A DNA stretch of 64,000 bases from Anaerolineaceae bacterium (GTDB taxonomy: Bacteria > Chloroflexota > Anaerolineae > Aggregatilineales > Phototrophicaceae), in NCBI GenBank assembly GCA_002702065.1, contig NZXX01000013.1, positions 62,001 through 126,000 of the forward strand, written 5' to 3'. This document shows positions 8,952-17,696 of the stretch, piece after piece. The notes under the pieces were generated by a model. It searched no databases, had not been told where the DNA came from, and worked only from the letters and a program-made list of their open reading frames with translations. Both the position numbers and the translations under genes were made by a program. How positions within the stretch are numbered: position 1 is the stretch's first letter; each line of letters starts with the position of its first letter.

Positions 8952-9950
8952 CTATTGCAGGACAACCCCCGCCATTTCCGCCAGCCGGGTCGCATAGCCC
9001 ATTTCGTTGTCGTACCACGCCGCGACGGATACCAGCCGGTCACCCATGACGTTGATGAGCGGCAGGTCCACAATGCACGAATGCGATTCGCCAACGATGC
9101 GCGCCGAGGCATATTCCTCGTGCAGCAAGCCCATAATCCCGCGCAGGCTCTCGCTGCTGGCAGCGGCCTCGAAGGCGGCGATCAGCTCATCCCGGGTGAC
9201 CGGTCGGTTCAGCACCGCGTTGATTTCTGCAATACTGCCCGTGCGCACCGGCACCCGATAGGCCTTGCCGGTTAGTTTCAGGTCTTCCCAGATGAAAATG
9301 AGCGCTTTGGCCGCCCCCGACGAGGAAGGAATGATGTTTTCGGCAGCCGCCCACGAATCGCGCCGGTCCTTCATCGGCTGATCGGTCAGCGATTGGGTGT
9401 TGGTGTAGGCATGGACGGTGGAAAAGAAGCCGGATTCAATGCCGTAGTTGTCGCGCAGCACCTTGACCACCGGCCCCAGCGCGTTGGTCGTGCAGCTGGC
9501 GATACTGATGATGTGGTGTTTGGCGGTGTCATAGGTTTCCAGGTTGACGCCGGGCAGCAGCATCGCGTCGCAGTCTTCCTTGGTGCGCGATGCCGCGCTC
9601 ACCAGCACCTTCTTCGCGCCGCGGTCGATGTGCGCCTGCGCGCCGGACCGGACCGTCGCCCGCCCGGTGCAATCCACGACCAGATCAACCCCCAACGCCC
9701 CCCAGTCCGGTATTGCTTCGGACGCGTTGTAATAAGCGATCTCGCGCCCACCGATGACAAAGCCATTTTCAGATGCCTCGACCGGTTCGTGCCAGCGCCC
9801 GTAATTACTGTCCGCCTCGAAGAGGGCGGCAAACGTCGGCGCGTCGCGAATATCCGAAATTGCGACCGGTGTAAACAGATCATTTTTGAGGGCCGCCTTC
9901 AGCGCAGAACGCCCGATGCGTCCAAAACCATGAATTGCGATATTGCTCAT
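8952..9950 (-). CDS. gap: Glyceraldehyde-3-phosphate dehydrogenase
   Basis: 332 aa, normal length for type I GAPDH, the glycolytic enzyme oxidising glyceraldehyde-3-phosphate to 1,3-bisphosphoglycerate with NAD(P). The nucleotide fold starts IAIHGFGRIGRSALKAA. The catalytic Cys153 is in SIASCTTNALGPV, His180 in FFSTVHAYTNTQ, and WYDNEMGYATRL ends the catalytic domain. The phosphate loop reads IIPSSSGAAKAL instead of the usual IIPTSTGAAKAV, and the 110s loop (AASRTKEDCDAM) differs from common GAPDHs, so this may be a paralogue with a shifted role. The start at 9950 has AAGGATC upstream; the longer ORF is not supported. Monocistronic here. Confidence 0.93.
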   Translation of the reverse strand: MSNIAIHGFGRIGRSALKAALKNDLFTPVAISDIRDAPTFAALFEADSNYGRWHEPVEASENGFVIGGREIAYYNASEAIPDWGALGVDLVVDCTGRATVRSGAQAHIDRGAKKVLVSAASRTKEDCDAMLLPGVNLETYDTAKHHIISIASCTTNALGPVVKVLRDNYGIESGFFSTVHAYTNTQSLTDQPMKDRRDSWAAAENIIPSSSGAAKALIFIWEDLKLTGKAYRVPVRTGSIAEINAVLNRPVTRDELIAAFEAAASSESLRGIMGLLHEEYASARIVGESHSCIVDLPLINVMGDRLVSVAAWYDNEMGYATRLAEMAGVVLQ

Positions 9951-10286
9951 GATCCTTACTCCACATAACTTGTCCGGCAGTGTTAGGGGCAGTTGCGGCT
10001 GCCGCCTTCCCACACTGTATCTTGAGTGTGAAAATTCTGCATTAAGCATAATGGCTTTGCGGCATGCTGTCGTAAGAGATTCTACTTATTTATGCAGCTG
10101 ATTTCCGCTGTCCGTAAGTGACTGCCACTGCCAGAAGCTAGATTTGTATTCGGAAATTGGCCGTTTATATACGAAAAATACTTGCATTTGAATTCAATAA
10201 TTGCTATTCTTGTATTCACAATACGGATTTAATAAATCCTGACAGCTAAATATTGCATTCTTGATTGATTTTACGAGAGCGAAAAA
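9951..10286. other. AT-rich intergenic region with divergent promoters
   Basis: This 336-bp gap separates gap (minus) from the sugar-permease locus (plus). It is clearly more AT-rich than its surroundings over its last 200 bp, as expected of a promoter/operator region. One weak promoter candidate is listed separately. No small gene was seen. Confidence 0.5.
10182..10210 (+). promoter_or_regulatory. Candidate promoter of the 10.3-22.8 kb catabolic locus
   Basis: TTGCAT and TATTCT are separated by 17 bases, about 75 bp before the first permease start. Both hexamers are imperfect; support comes mainly from position and local AT-richness. Confidence 0.3.
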
Positions 10287-11213
10287 ATGAAGTCTTTTCG
10301 ACAGCTGAGCCTTTCCACGCGCGAGGAGATTGCGGGCTGGTTGTTCGCCTCGCCCTGGATATTCGGTTTTCTGGTGTTCATCCTGGGGCCGATGATCTGG
10401 TCGCTCTTTATGAGCTTCACCGATTACAACCTGTTTACCTGGAAATGGGTGGGGCTGGCGAATTACGAGCGCATGTTCATGCTCGACGATCTGGTCCCCA
10501 AAGCCTTCATCGTCACCACCAAATATGCGCTGATGTCGGTGCCGCTGCATGTGGTGTGCGGCTTTCTGCTGGCGCTGCTGCTCAACCAGAAAGTTAAAGG
10601 GCTGGGCATCTGGCGCACGATCTTCTACTTTCCGTCGGTGCTGTCGGGCGTCGCCGTCATCATCCTGTGGATTCTCATCCTCAATCCGCAGTTTGGGCTG
10701 ATCAACTCGATGCTGCGCGGCATCGGCATTCAGGGGCCAAACTGGCTGGGGTCGCCGGACTGGGCGCTCACTTCGCTGGTCATCATGAGCCTGTGGGGGG
10801 TGGGCGGCAGTATGCTGATCTACCTTGCCGGGTTGCAGGGCATCCCAACGGAGTTGTACGAGGCGGCAGAAGTCGACGGTGCCAATTCTCTCCAGAAGCT
10901 CTGGTTTATCACCATCCCCATGATGTCGCCCATCATCTTCTTCAATCTGGTCATCGGCCTTATCGCCGCGCTGCAAACCTTCGACACCGCGTTTATCGCC
11001 ACCAACGGCGGCCCGGCGTGGTCGACCTATTTTTACATGCTGCATCTGTTCACCGTCGCGTTCGAAGAACTGCGCATGGGCTATGCCTCGGCGCTGGCAT
11101 GGGTGCTGTTTATCTACATCTTCGTGCTGACGCTGCTGGTCTTCCGGTTTGGCTCTGCCTGGGTCTTTTATGAAGATACCTTCCGGCGGGAAAAACGGCC
11201 AAAGAATACTTAG
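10287..11213 (+). CDS. Sugar ABC transporter permease, MalF/UgpA type
   Basis: 308 aa inner-membrane permease with about six helices, starting with the typical EIAGWLFASPWIFGFLVFILGP. The cytoplasmic EAA loop that docks the ATPase is ELYEAAEVDGANSLQKLW, followed by FITIPMMSPIIFF. It is the first gene of the catabolic locus and pairs with the MalG-type permease about 95 bp downstream. No ATP-binding subunit occurs in the locus, as is common for MalFG systems served by a shared ATPase. Confidence 0.95.
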   Translation: MKSFRQLSLSTREEIAGWLFASPWIFGFLVFILGPMIWSLFMSFTDYNLFTWKWVGLANYERMFMLDDLVPKAFIVTTKYALMSVPLHVVCGFLLALLLNQKVKGLGIWRTIFYFPSVLSGVAVIILWILILNPQFGLINSMLRGIGIQGPNWLGSPDWALTSLVIMSLWGVGGSMLIYLAGLQGIPTELYEAAEVDGANSLQKLWFITIPMMSPIIFFNLVIGLIAALQTFDTAFIATNGGPAWSTYFYMLHLFTVAFEELRMGYASALAWVLFIYIFVLTLLVFRFGSAWVFYEDTFRREKRPKNT

Positions 11214-11308
11214 ATCTTATCCATCGACGATGCGGGCGCGGCGCACGAAACCACCACGCCCCACCCATTGTGGCTTTATGGATAGAGACTTACAAAAAGG
11301 GGCAGGAA

Positions 11309-12205
11309 ATGGTTGCTGAGATCAGGCCAAAACCCACCACATGGCGAACCACCATTACCGATCTGCTGAGCAATACGCGGGTGCGTCACCTCATCAAGAT
11401 GACGCTGATCTACCTTGTGCTGGCGGTGCTGGCGTTCATCATCCTGATTCCGTTCGCGTGGATGCTGTCGACAGCCTTGAAAACCCGTGAACAAATCTTC
11501 ACCTGGCCGATTGAGTGGATCCCCAACCCGGTTCAGGTGGAAAACTTTGCCGACGCCGTGACGGCGCGACCGTTCTTTCTGTGGGTGCGCAACTCGCTGC
11601 TGGTGTCGCTGCTGAGCGTGGTGGGCCATTGTATCTCCGCGACGCTGGTCGGCTTCTCATTTGCGCGGCTGCGCTGGCGGGGGCGAAACATCATCTTTCT
11701 GATCACACTGGCCACGCTGATGCTGCCCGAAGAAGTGACGCTGATCCCGCAGTTTCTGATCTTCCAGAAGCTCGGCTGGGTCAACACCTTTCTGCCGCTG
11801 TTTTTGCCCACCTTTTTCGGCGGTGCCTTCAACATCTTCGTGATGCGCCAGTTCATGATCACCCTGCCCAAAGAGCTGGACGACGCGGCCCGGCTGGACG
11901 GATGCAGTCATTTCGGCGTGCTGGTGCGGGTGATCGTGCCGCAGGTGCTGCCCGCCATTGGTTTTATCGCCATCAATACCTTTCGCTCACGCTGGAACGA
12001 CTTCTTCCGCCCGCTGATCTACCTCAACCACCCGGACCTGTTCACCCTGGCGCTGGGGCTGCGCTCTTACCGCGATGAATTTACCGTCGAATGGAGCATG
12101 TTAATGGCCGCTTCGCTGCTGGCAATCCTGCCGGTGGTCATTCTGTTCTTTGTCGCACAGCGTTACTTCATTCAAGGCGTCGTTTTCTCCGGCGTGAAAG
12201 GCTAA
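11309..12205 (+). CDS. Sugar ABC transporter permease, MalG/UgpE type
   Basis: 298 aa, second half of the sugar channel. Helix 1 is LIYLVLAVLAFIILIPFAWML. The EAA motif is ELDDAARLDGCSHFGVLVRV with IVPQVLPAIGF after it. The ORF track uses a GTG at 11270, but the ATG at 11309 has AAGGGG seven bases upstream and is preferred. It ends in TAA overlapping an AGGAGGTGAGG element that leads into the binding-protein gene. Confidence 0.94.
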   Translation: MVAEIRPKPTTWRTTITDLLSNTRVRHLIKMTLIYLVLAVLAFIILIPFAWMLSTALKTREQIFTWPIEWIPNPVQVENFADAVTARPFFLWVRNSLLVSLLSVVGHCISATLVGFSFARLRWRGRNIIFLITLATLMLPEEVTLIPQFLIFQKLGWVNTFLPLFLPTFFGGAFNIFVMRQFMITLPKELDDAARLDGCSHFGVLVRVIVPQVLPAIGFIAINTFRSRWNDFFRPLIYLNHPDLFTLALGLRSYRDEFTVEWSMLMAASLLAILPVVILFFVAQRYFIQGVVFSGVKG

Positions 12206-12216
12206 AGGAGGTGAGG
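12206..12216 (+). promoter_or_regulatory. AGGAGGTG leader element upstream of SBP gene, copy a
   Basis: AGGAGGTGAGG begins 81 bases before the ATG of the SBP gene at 12287, which has its own AAAAGGAG site. A nine-codon ORF (MRIFTSVL, 12232-12258) follows. Similar elements sit 77-78 bases before two other SBP genes (minus strand near 49050; 56937). It could be a leader-peptide ribosome site or another post-transcriptional control element. Confidence 0.4.
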
Positions 12217-12286
12217 TTCGACCAACGACCGATGCGCATATTTACTTCTGTTCTGTAAAAAATTACGTGAAAAGGAGTTATGAACC

Positions 12287-13615
12287 ATGTCAAAAGCCAT
12301 GTCTCGCCGCGACTTCTTAAAAGCTGCATCTGGCGCTGTCGGCGCAACCGCCCTTACAGCAGCAGGGATCGCCGCTGCTTCAGAGCCGATGGCCGCCCCT
12401 GCCCCGGTGCAAAGCGGCACGATCACGACGCTGTTCCATAGCAGCCCCGGCACCGGCCCCTACTGGGACCCACGCCTGGAATTGTATGCCGAGCAACACC
12501 CGGAGATCGAATTTGTCCCGCTGGCATCGGCGGATGATTCGGAGTTTGTCCAGAAAATTTCAACGATGGTAGCCGGCGGCACCCCGCCCGATATGGCCAA
12601 GCTGAGTGGTGGCCGTATGCTGGCAACCGCCCCAACCGGCATCTATGAAGACCTGACGCCGCGCATCGAAGGGTCCGAATTCATGAGCAGCATCTGGAAC
12701 CTGCTGCCGGGCCAGGGCCAGGAACTGACCTACTGCGGCCAGCAGATCGCCGTCCCACAGGATCTGGCATTCCGCCTGTGGTTCTACAACAAGGATGTCT
12801 TCGACAACGCCGGGGTAGATTATCCCTCGCTGGAATACACGTGGGACGACATCGTCACGATGGGCCAGGCGATCACCAAACCGGACGAGAATATCTGGTT
12901 TGTGCAGCCAGCGATCCATACGTTCGAGGCCACCAGCGAATGGTACTGGCAGGCGGGCGGCACCCTGTTCTCGGATGATTGTATGCACGCCAACCTGACG
13001 GACGAGCCAAATCTGGAAGCCATGCGCTTTCTGGTCAGCCTGTTCAAAGAACACCAGGTCGCCCCGCCGCCGTCGCTGGGTCTGGGCGACATCGGCATCG
13101 ACTTTGCCAGCGGACGCATGGCCATGACTCAGGGTGCATCGGGCGAACTGGCGGGTCAGCTGGGCGAAGACGCGACCTGGGCCTTCAACTGGGGCACGCT
13201 GTTCGCGCCGACCGGCCCCGCATCGGCCAACGGCTTCGTCAAGTCCAACGGCTGGGCGCTGCTGAACGGCGCTGCCAACGCCGACCTCGCCTGGGATTTC
13301 ATCGAGTGGTGGCACAGCGACGAAATCGCGACCACGTTTGCGGAATGGGGCGAGCTGGTGCCGCGTGCCGACCTGCGCGACACCGTTTCGCTGCAAAACA
13401 TCCCCGAAGAACATCACGCGGCGATTGCGCGGGCGGGCGAGTTCGGGCGCGGCCTGGAACGCTGCCCCGGCTGGTCTGCGGCGCAGAAGAACTGGATGCA
13501 GGAACTGGAAACGTCGATCAATGGCGACGTGCCGGTCGACGAAGCGATGGCAACGGCCTATGCCAAAGCCGACGCCGAAATCGCCGACATCATGACGAAC
13601 GCCTGCCCGGTATAA
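12287..13615 (+). CDS. Tat-exported sugar ABC substrate-binding protein
   Basis: 442 aa. The N-terminus has a twin-arginine signal (SRRDFLKAASGAVGATALT) in place of the Sec signals on the other four SBPs here, so it is predicted to be exported folded. The mature part is SBP_bac_1-like: TITTLFHSSPGTGPYWDPRL, KISTMVAGGTPPDMAKLSG, FRLWFYNKDVFDNAGVDYP and WALLNGAANADLAWDFI. It follows its two permeases, the reverse of the usual SBP-first order. AAAAGGAG precedes the ATG; a second Met four codons in (MSRRDF) is possible. The ligand is unknown, but the downstream glycosidase-like genes point to a glycan fragment. Confidence 0.92.
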   Translation: MSKAMSRRDFLKAASGAVGATALTAAGIAAASEPMAAPAPVQSGTITTLFHSSPGTGPYWDPRLELYAEQHPEIEFVPLASADDSEFVQKISTMVAGGTPPDMAKLSGGRMLATAPTGIYEDLTPRIEGSEFMSSIWNLLPGQGQELTYCGQQIAVPQDLAFRLWFYNKDVFDNAGVDYPSLEYTWDDIVTMGQAITKPDENIWFVQPAIHTFEATSEWYWQAGGTLFSDDCMHANLTDEPNLEAMRFLVSLFKEHQVAPPPSLGLGDIGIDFASGRMAMTQGASGELAGQLGEDATWAFNWGTLFAPTGPASANGFVKSNGWALLNGAANADLAWDFIEWWHSDEIATTFAEWGELVPRADLRDTVSLQNIPEEHHAAIARAGEFGRGLERCPGWSAAQKNWMQELETSINGDVPVDEAMATAYAKADAEIADIMTNACPV

Positions 13616-13749
13616 ACCCAACCGCAGCGGGTGTGTCTTACGGCATGGGCGGCCACACCGGACGCTCATGCACAGCAAGTGAACCTATCAACATCATCAG
13701 GGGTGCGGTGCGCCGTGCCCCTGACAGTCCATACAGGAAGCGAAGTGGC

Positions 13750-15000
13750 ATGGGCCGTATCGAAAAACTGACAGTCAGCGGCAATCAACTGCTGGTCCAC
13801 GCCGGGGGCCGGGCTGCACCCATTCAACTGATGGGCTGCCGGGTGGCCAGCGCGCCGCTGCGGGACGACTGGACCGACGAATTGATCCGCTGGCTGCCGG
13901 AATATCAGCAGCACGGCCTGAACGCGGCGGTCCTCTTCTGGCAGGGTTCCAGCGGCGGATGGACAAACCCCACCGGGGAAACACACCCCGATGGCGGTCC
14001 CAACTGGGCAGGCAATGCCGCCAGTTTCTGCCCTCGTAACGGTGGTTACGTCTATGACGCGGCGCACCCGTGCGATCAGGCAGCCTTCCACATCGACCGG
14101 CATTACGCGGTGGATGACGCCATCGGCCAGCGCATGAAGCGCATCATCGCGGCCATGGATGCGCTGGACATGGTGGCGGTTGTGGGCGTGTTCTACTTCC
14201 GCACGTTCCAGCAGATGAGCCTGGAAAACAAACAGCGCTATGACTTCCGGGCAGCCGCACAGCAGGCAGCCGAGTACCTGCGAGGCAGCAAGAATATCCT
14301 CTGGTACCCGTACAACGAATTTCACAGCCATGATGAACGGCATTATGGCCCGGCCATAACCAGCGAACAGGCCATCGCCGACGTCATCAAGGCGGTGGAT
14401 TCCGACTGGCTGGTGGGTGGGGCACACCCGGACCTCGACGTGACGATGACGGACGCCCATGTCTATCTGTTCGACCACCCAGCCGACAACCCCCTGCTGA
14501 ATGTCGAGACCTTTGGCATTGGCTCCGGCGGCAATGACTGCTTCAGCGGGCAGGCACACCGCGTCGGCATCTGGGAGGACACGGACGCCCGCATCCCACA
14601 GCATGGCGAGGTCACGCGGCAGCAGCCCGCCACCAAGCAGGATTATTTCAACGAGATCAACGGCGCGCTCGACCGGCCCGGCTATCACCTGTTTGCGCAC
14701 TTGCAGGGCTGGTATCAGGGCAGCTTCCCCCTCACCCGCGCCCGCAACTTCTTTGGCATGACACCCGGCGACCCCGGTGGCGCGCCACTGACTGCGGTCA
14801 ATTTTTACAACCCGGCCTCTGCGCATTTTGCGGACCCGGTGCTGGTCGATGATGACAATCAGGGCATGGGCCGGGAGGGTTCGCGCGGAGTGCGCTGGTA
14901 TTACGAATATCTGCGCGATCATTACAGCAAAGTGAAATATCCATTTTTTGAAAATGGCGCGTGGGATTTGCCACGCTTAATGGAGGAACACGGTACATGA
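13750..15000 (+). CDS. Glycoside-hydrolase-like protein (TIM-barrel, clan GH-A type)
   Basis: 416 aa. The ORF track extends this frame 257 codons upstream through the SBP gene, but the true start is the ATG at 13750 after AGGAAG. There is no signal peptide, so it is probably cytoplasmic. The sequence looks like a cellulase-superfamily barrel: ELIRWLPEYQQHGLNAAVLFWQ, RMKRIIAAMDALDMVAVVG, then KNILWYPYNEFHSHD, where Asn-Glu could be the acid/base pair at the end of strand 4. The nucleophile is not obvious. It overlaps the next gene by ATGA. Exact family and substrate unknown. Confidence 0.65.
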   Translation: MGRIEKLTVSGNQLLVHAGGRAAPIQLMGCRVASAPLRDDWTDELIRWLPEYQQHGLNAAVLFWQGSSGGWTNPTGETHPDGGPNWAGNAASFCPRNGGYVYDAAHPCDQAAFHIDRHYAVDDAIGQRMKRIIAAMDALDMVAVVGVFYFRTFQQMSLENKQRYDFRAAAQQAAEYLRGSKNILWYPYNEFHSHDERHYGPAITSEQAIADVIKAVDSDWLVGGAHPDLDVTMTDAHVYLFDHPADNPLLNVETFGIGSGGNDCFSGQAHRVGIWEDTDARIPQHGEVTRQQPATKQDYFNEINGALDRPGYHLFAHLQGWYQGSFPLTRARNFFGMTPGDPGGAPLTAVNFYNPASAHFADPVLVDDDNQGMGREGSRGVRWYYEYLRDHYSKVKYPFFENGAWDLPRLMEEHGT

Positions 15001-16214
15001 GCAGCCAGCCTGGGTTTATCTATCTGACATGGGGCCAAGACCCCGCGACCAGTCTGATTATCCTGTGGCAGACGAAGTCCGCCGACAACCCGAAGAAAGT
15101 CGATTATCGCCCGGCAGGAACCGACACATGGCAGCACGCGACCGGCTCCAGCACCGACTCGCCCGGCGCCGGGGTCATCCATCAGGTCTATTTAAAAGGG
15201 CTGCTGCCCGGCACCGTCTACGAATACCGCGTTTCGTGGGACGATGGCTCGATGAGCGAGGCCCACAACACGCGCACGGCCCAATCTGGCGCGTTCGACT
15301 ACCGCTTTATTTACTTCACCGACACCGGGTTGATTGGTCGACCGGATGGCTTTACCAATGGCACGGAACAGGTGCGCGGCGAAATCCTGCATGATAACCC
15401 GCTGTTTCTGCTGGGCGGGGGCGACTATGCCTATGGCAACAAGGACGGTCGTTTTGAAGTCATGGCCGAAGCCGGCGACGAATGGTTCCGCCAGTGGCAG
15501 CCGGTGCTCACGCGCTTTCCGTTTTACCCGCAGTACGGCAACCACGAAATCTTCTTAAAGGAAACGTTCGAGGATTGGGGACCGCGCTTCGCCTACCCCA
15601 AAGACCATGAGAATGGGCGCTATTACAGCTTCGATGTCGGTGATGTGCATTACACCGCCATCTTCGCGCCGGAATCCAAAACCATGCCGACGCCGGAGCA
15701 GCTGGCCTGGCTCGACGCCGACCTGGCGGCAGCCCGCGCACATGGCACCCGCTGGCTCATCACCTTCCAGCACGCACCGATTTATGGCTGTGGCATCAGC
15801 CATGCAGCCACGCCGGAGATGCGCGCCCTGTTTGTGCCGGTCTACGAGAAACATGCGGTTGATCTGGTGATTACCGGGCATGACCAGAGTTACGAGCGCA
15901 CTTTCCCGCTGCATCATGACGGCGAAACACCGAATATCATGTCCAGCAGCATGGACACCTACCGGCAGGGCGAAGGCGTGATCTACACCAAAGTCAGCCC
16001 ATCGGGCAAACGGTCGGAAATTTCGCGCGATTTCTCTAAATTCACCATCGACCAGCAGCCGTTCATGGCGGTGCGCGATGATACCGCCCATCACTATGCC
16101 TATGTCGATGTCGACGCCAGCGGCAAGCTGGAATACGTCGCTTTCAGTCTCAGCGGTGATGGTTCGCCCAAGACCGTGCTCGATCACTTTACCATCACAG
16201 CAAAGGACGGATAA
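14997..16214 (+). CDS. Purple acid phosphatase-like metallophosphoesterase
   Basis: 405 aa. It has an N-terminal Fn3-like PAP domain (GFIYLTWGQDPATSLIILWQ) and a calcineurin-like phosphoesterase domain. Metal-site motifs are visible: FTDTG (D109), GGDYAYGN (D143, Y146), YGNHE (N182-H183), FQHAP (H259) and VITGHDQSYER (H295). The usual GHxHxYER has Gln297 here where the iron-binding His is expected. The ATG overlaps the preceding stop (ATGA) and GGAGG lies just upstream, so translation is coupled. No signal peptide is seen, unlike most PAPs. In a glycan locus it may remove phosphate from imported phosphorylated sugars; that role is inferred. Confidence 0.88.
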   Translation: MSSQPGFIYLTWGQDPATSLIILWQTKSADNPKKVDYRPAGTDTWQHATGSSTDSPGAGVIHQVYLKGLLPGTVYEYRVSWDDGSMSEAHNTRTAQSGAFDYRFIYFTDTGLIGRPDGFTNGTEQVRGEILHDNPLFLLGGGDYAYGNKDGRFEVMAEAGDEWFRQWQPVLTRFPFYPQYGNHEIFLKETFEDWGPRFAYPKDHENGRYYSFDVGDVHYTAIFAPESKTMPTPEQLAWLDADLAAARAHGTRWLITFQHAPIYGCGISHAATPEMRALFVPVYEKHAVDLVITGHDQSYERTFPLHHDGETPNIMSSSMDTYRQGEGVIYTKVSPSGKRSEISRDFSKFTIDQQPFMAVRDDTAHHYAYVDVDASGKLEYVAFSLSGDGSPKTVLDHFTITAKDG

Positions 16215-16218
16215 GCGA

Positions 16219-17688
16219 ATGAATATCGGCCAGTGGCAGCGCTTTGAAGCCAGCTTTGACAACTCCACCCCCTATGACAACGCTTATGCCGACGTGACCC
16301 TGAACGTGACGTTTGAGCGGCCCGACGGTAGCACGGTGGCCTACTGGGGATTCTACGATGGCGGCACCACCTGGCGCGTCCGGTTTATGCCGGATCAGCT
16401 CGGCGAATGGCAGTACACAGCCCGGTTCAGCGATGGCGCGGCGGCGGGTGATGGCAGCTTTACCTGCGTCGAATCGGACCTGCCGGGGATGCTGGCCGTC
16501 GATGAAAGCAACCCACTGTGGTTCGGCTACAAAGGGGGCGCACACGGGCAAATTCGCAGCCTGCATGTCGGCGATTGTTTCTTCGCCAGCAACCTGCCCG
16601 CCGAACAGCGCACGGCCTTTCTGGACTGGGCCGCGAGTCAGGGCTACAACCTGCTGTCAATCGGCAGTTACTACCTCAACCGTGATGCACCGGGGCGCGG
16701 CACGGGCTGGGACACACCGCAGCTGTGGCCGCTGGATGCCGCTGAGTATCGCCGCATGGAAGCCATTGTCGATGATGTGACCCGGCGGCAGCTGATGATC
16801 TTCCCGTTTGGCGGGTTTTTCGGGCGGGCGGCCCGCTTCCCCACCGACCCGGCGGATCAGGAATTGTATGTGCGCTACACGCTGGCGCGGCTGGGGGCCA
16901 ACTGGAATATCCTGCTGAATGTATCCGGCCCGGAACCGCTGCTCGATAAAGAGCCGAATGCGCCGCTGGTCCTGCCCAAAACGGAACTGGACCGGCTGGG
17001 CGGGCTGATTCAATCGCTGAACGTCTTCGGCCACCCCATGACCATCCATAACAAAACCGGCGACGATGACTACCTCGACGACGATTACGTCGACTTCGGC
17101 ACGCTGCAAGGCCCCAAGACCACCGACCTGAACGTCCTGAGCGAAGGCCTGCTGAAGAATCATCACCCGGCCAAACCGCTGTACGTGCAGGAAACGCTGT
17201 GGTCCGGCAACAAGCACGGCCATCCGGATTACACCGACGAGCAGGTGCGCAAGAACGCCTATGTCATTCTGATGTCGGCGGGGGCGCTCAACTTCAGCGA
17301 TAACGGCGGCGCAGAACCCGGCGCACTGGGCGATTCGTCGTCGGGTTTTTCTGGCACGCTCAACCTGAACGACCGGCGGCAGTGGCGGCACGACATCCTC
17401 AAAATGATCTGGGATTATTTTGAGACGATTCCGTTTTATGGCATGTCGCCCCGGCAGGACCTGGTCAGCGCGGGTTACTGTCTGGCGCAGGCCGGTGCGC
17501 AATATCTCGTTTATCTGCCGGGCGGCGGCACGGTCGACCTCACCACCGAGGGCGGCCCCTTCGCCATCACCTGGATTAATGCCCAGAACACCGCCGAACA
17601 GATCGACGGCGGCACCACAACCGATGGACACAACCTGTCTGCGCCGGATTCGGGCGACGACTGGCTGGTTTATCTTCGGAAATCATAG
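16219..17688 (+). CDS. DUF5060/DUF4038-type glycosidase-like protein
   Basis: 489 aa. Residues 3-90 form a DUF5060 beta-domain (VAYWGFYDGGTTWRVRFMPD, then GEWQYTARFSDG). A TIM-barrel of DUF4038 type follows (LDWAASQGYNLLSIGSYY, RRMEAIVDDVTRRQLMIFPF, and KPLYVQETLWSGNKHG with a candidate catalytic Glu). A C-terminal beta-domain resembles the putative collagen-binding domain found in this family (AQAGAQYLVYLPGGGTVDLT). The ORF track starts 47 codons early; the ATG at 16219 is four bases after the PAP stop. No signal peptide. A partial paralogue is at 63019. Confidence 0.82.
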   Translation: MNIGQWQRFEASFDNSTPYDNAYADVTLNVTFERPDGSTVAYWGFYDGGTTWRVRFMPDQLGEWQYTARFSDGAAAGDGSFTCVESDLPGMLAVDESNPLWFGYKGGAHGQIRSLHVGDCFFASNLPAEQRTAFLDWAASQGYNLLSIGSYYLNRDAPGRGTGWDTPQLWPLDAAEYRRMEAIVDDVTRRQLMIFPFGGFFGRAARFPTDPADQELYVRYTLARLGANWNILLNVSGPEPLLDKEPNAPLVLPKTELDRLGGLIQSLNVFGHPMTIHNKTGDDDYLDDDYVDFGTLQGPKTTDLNVLSEGLLKNHHPAKPLYVQETLWSGNKHGHPDYTDEQVRKNAYVILMSAGALNFSDNGGAEPGALGDSSSGFSGTLNLNDRRQWRHDILKMIWDYFETIPFYGMSPRQDLVSAGYCLAQAGAQYLVYLPGGGTVDLTTEGGPFAITWINAQNTAEQIDGGTTTDGHNLSAPDSGDDWLVYLRKS

Positions 17689-17696
17689 GAGGCCCC

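Noticed and set aside
12979-13749. Upstream extension of the glycosidase-like ORF
   Set aside because: These 257 codons are an out-of-frame reading of the Tat SBP gene; the real start is ATG 13750 with AGGAAG upstream.
12560-14922. Long minus-strand ORFs of 372 and 418 codons
   Set aside because: Both are shadows of the SBP and glycosidase-like genes on the plus strand and have no ribosome site or domain.
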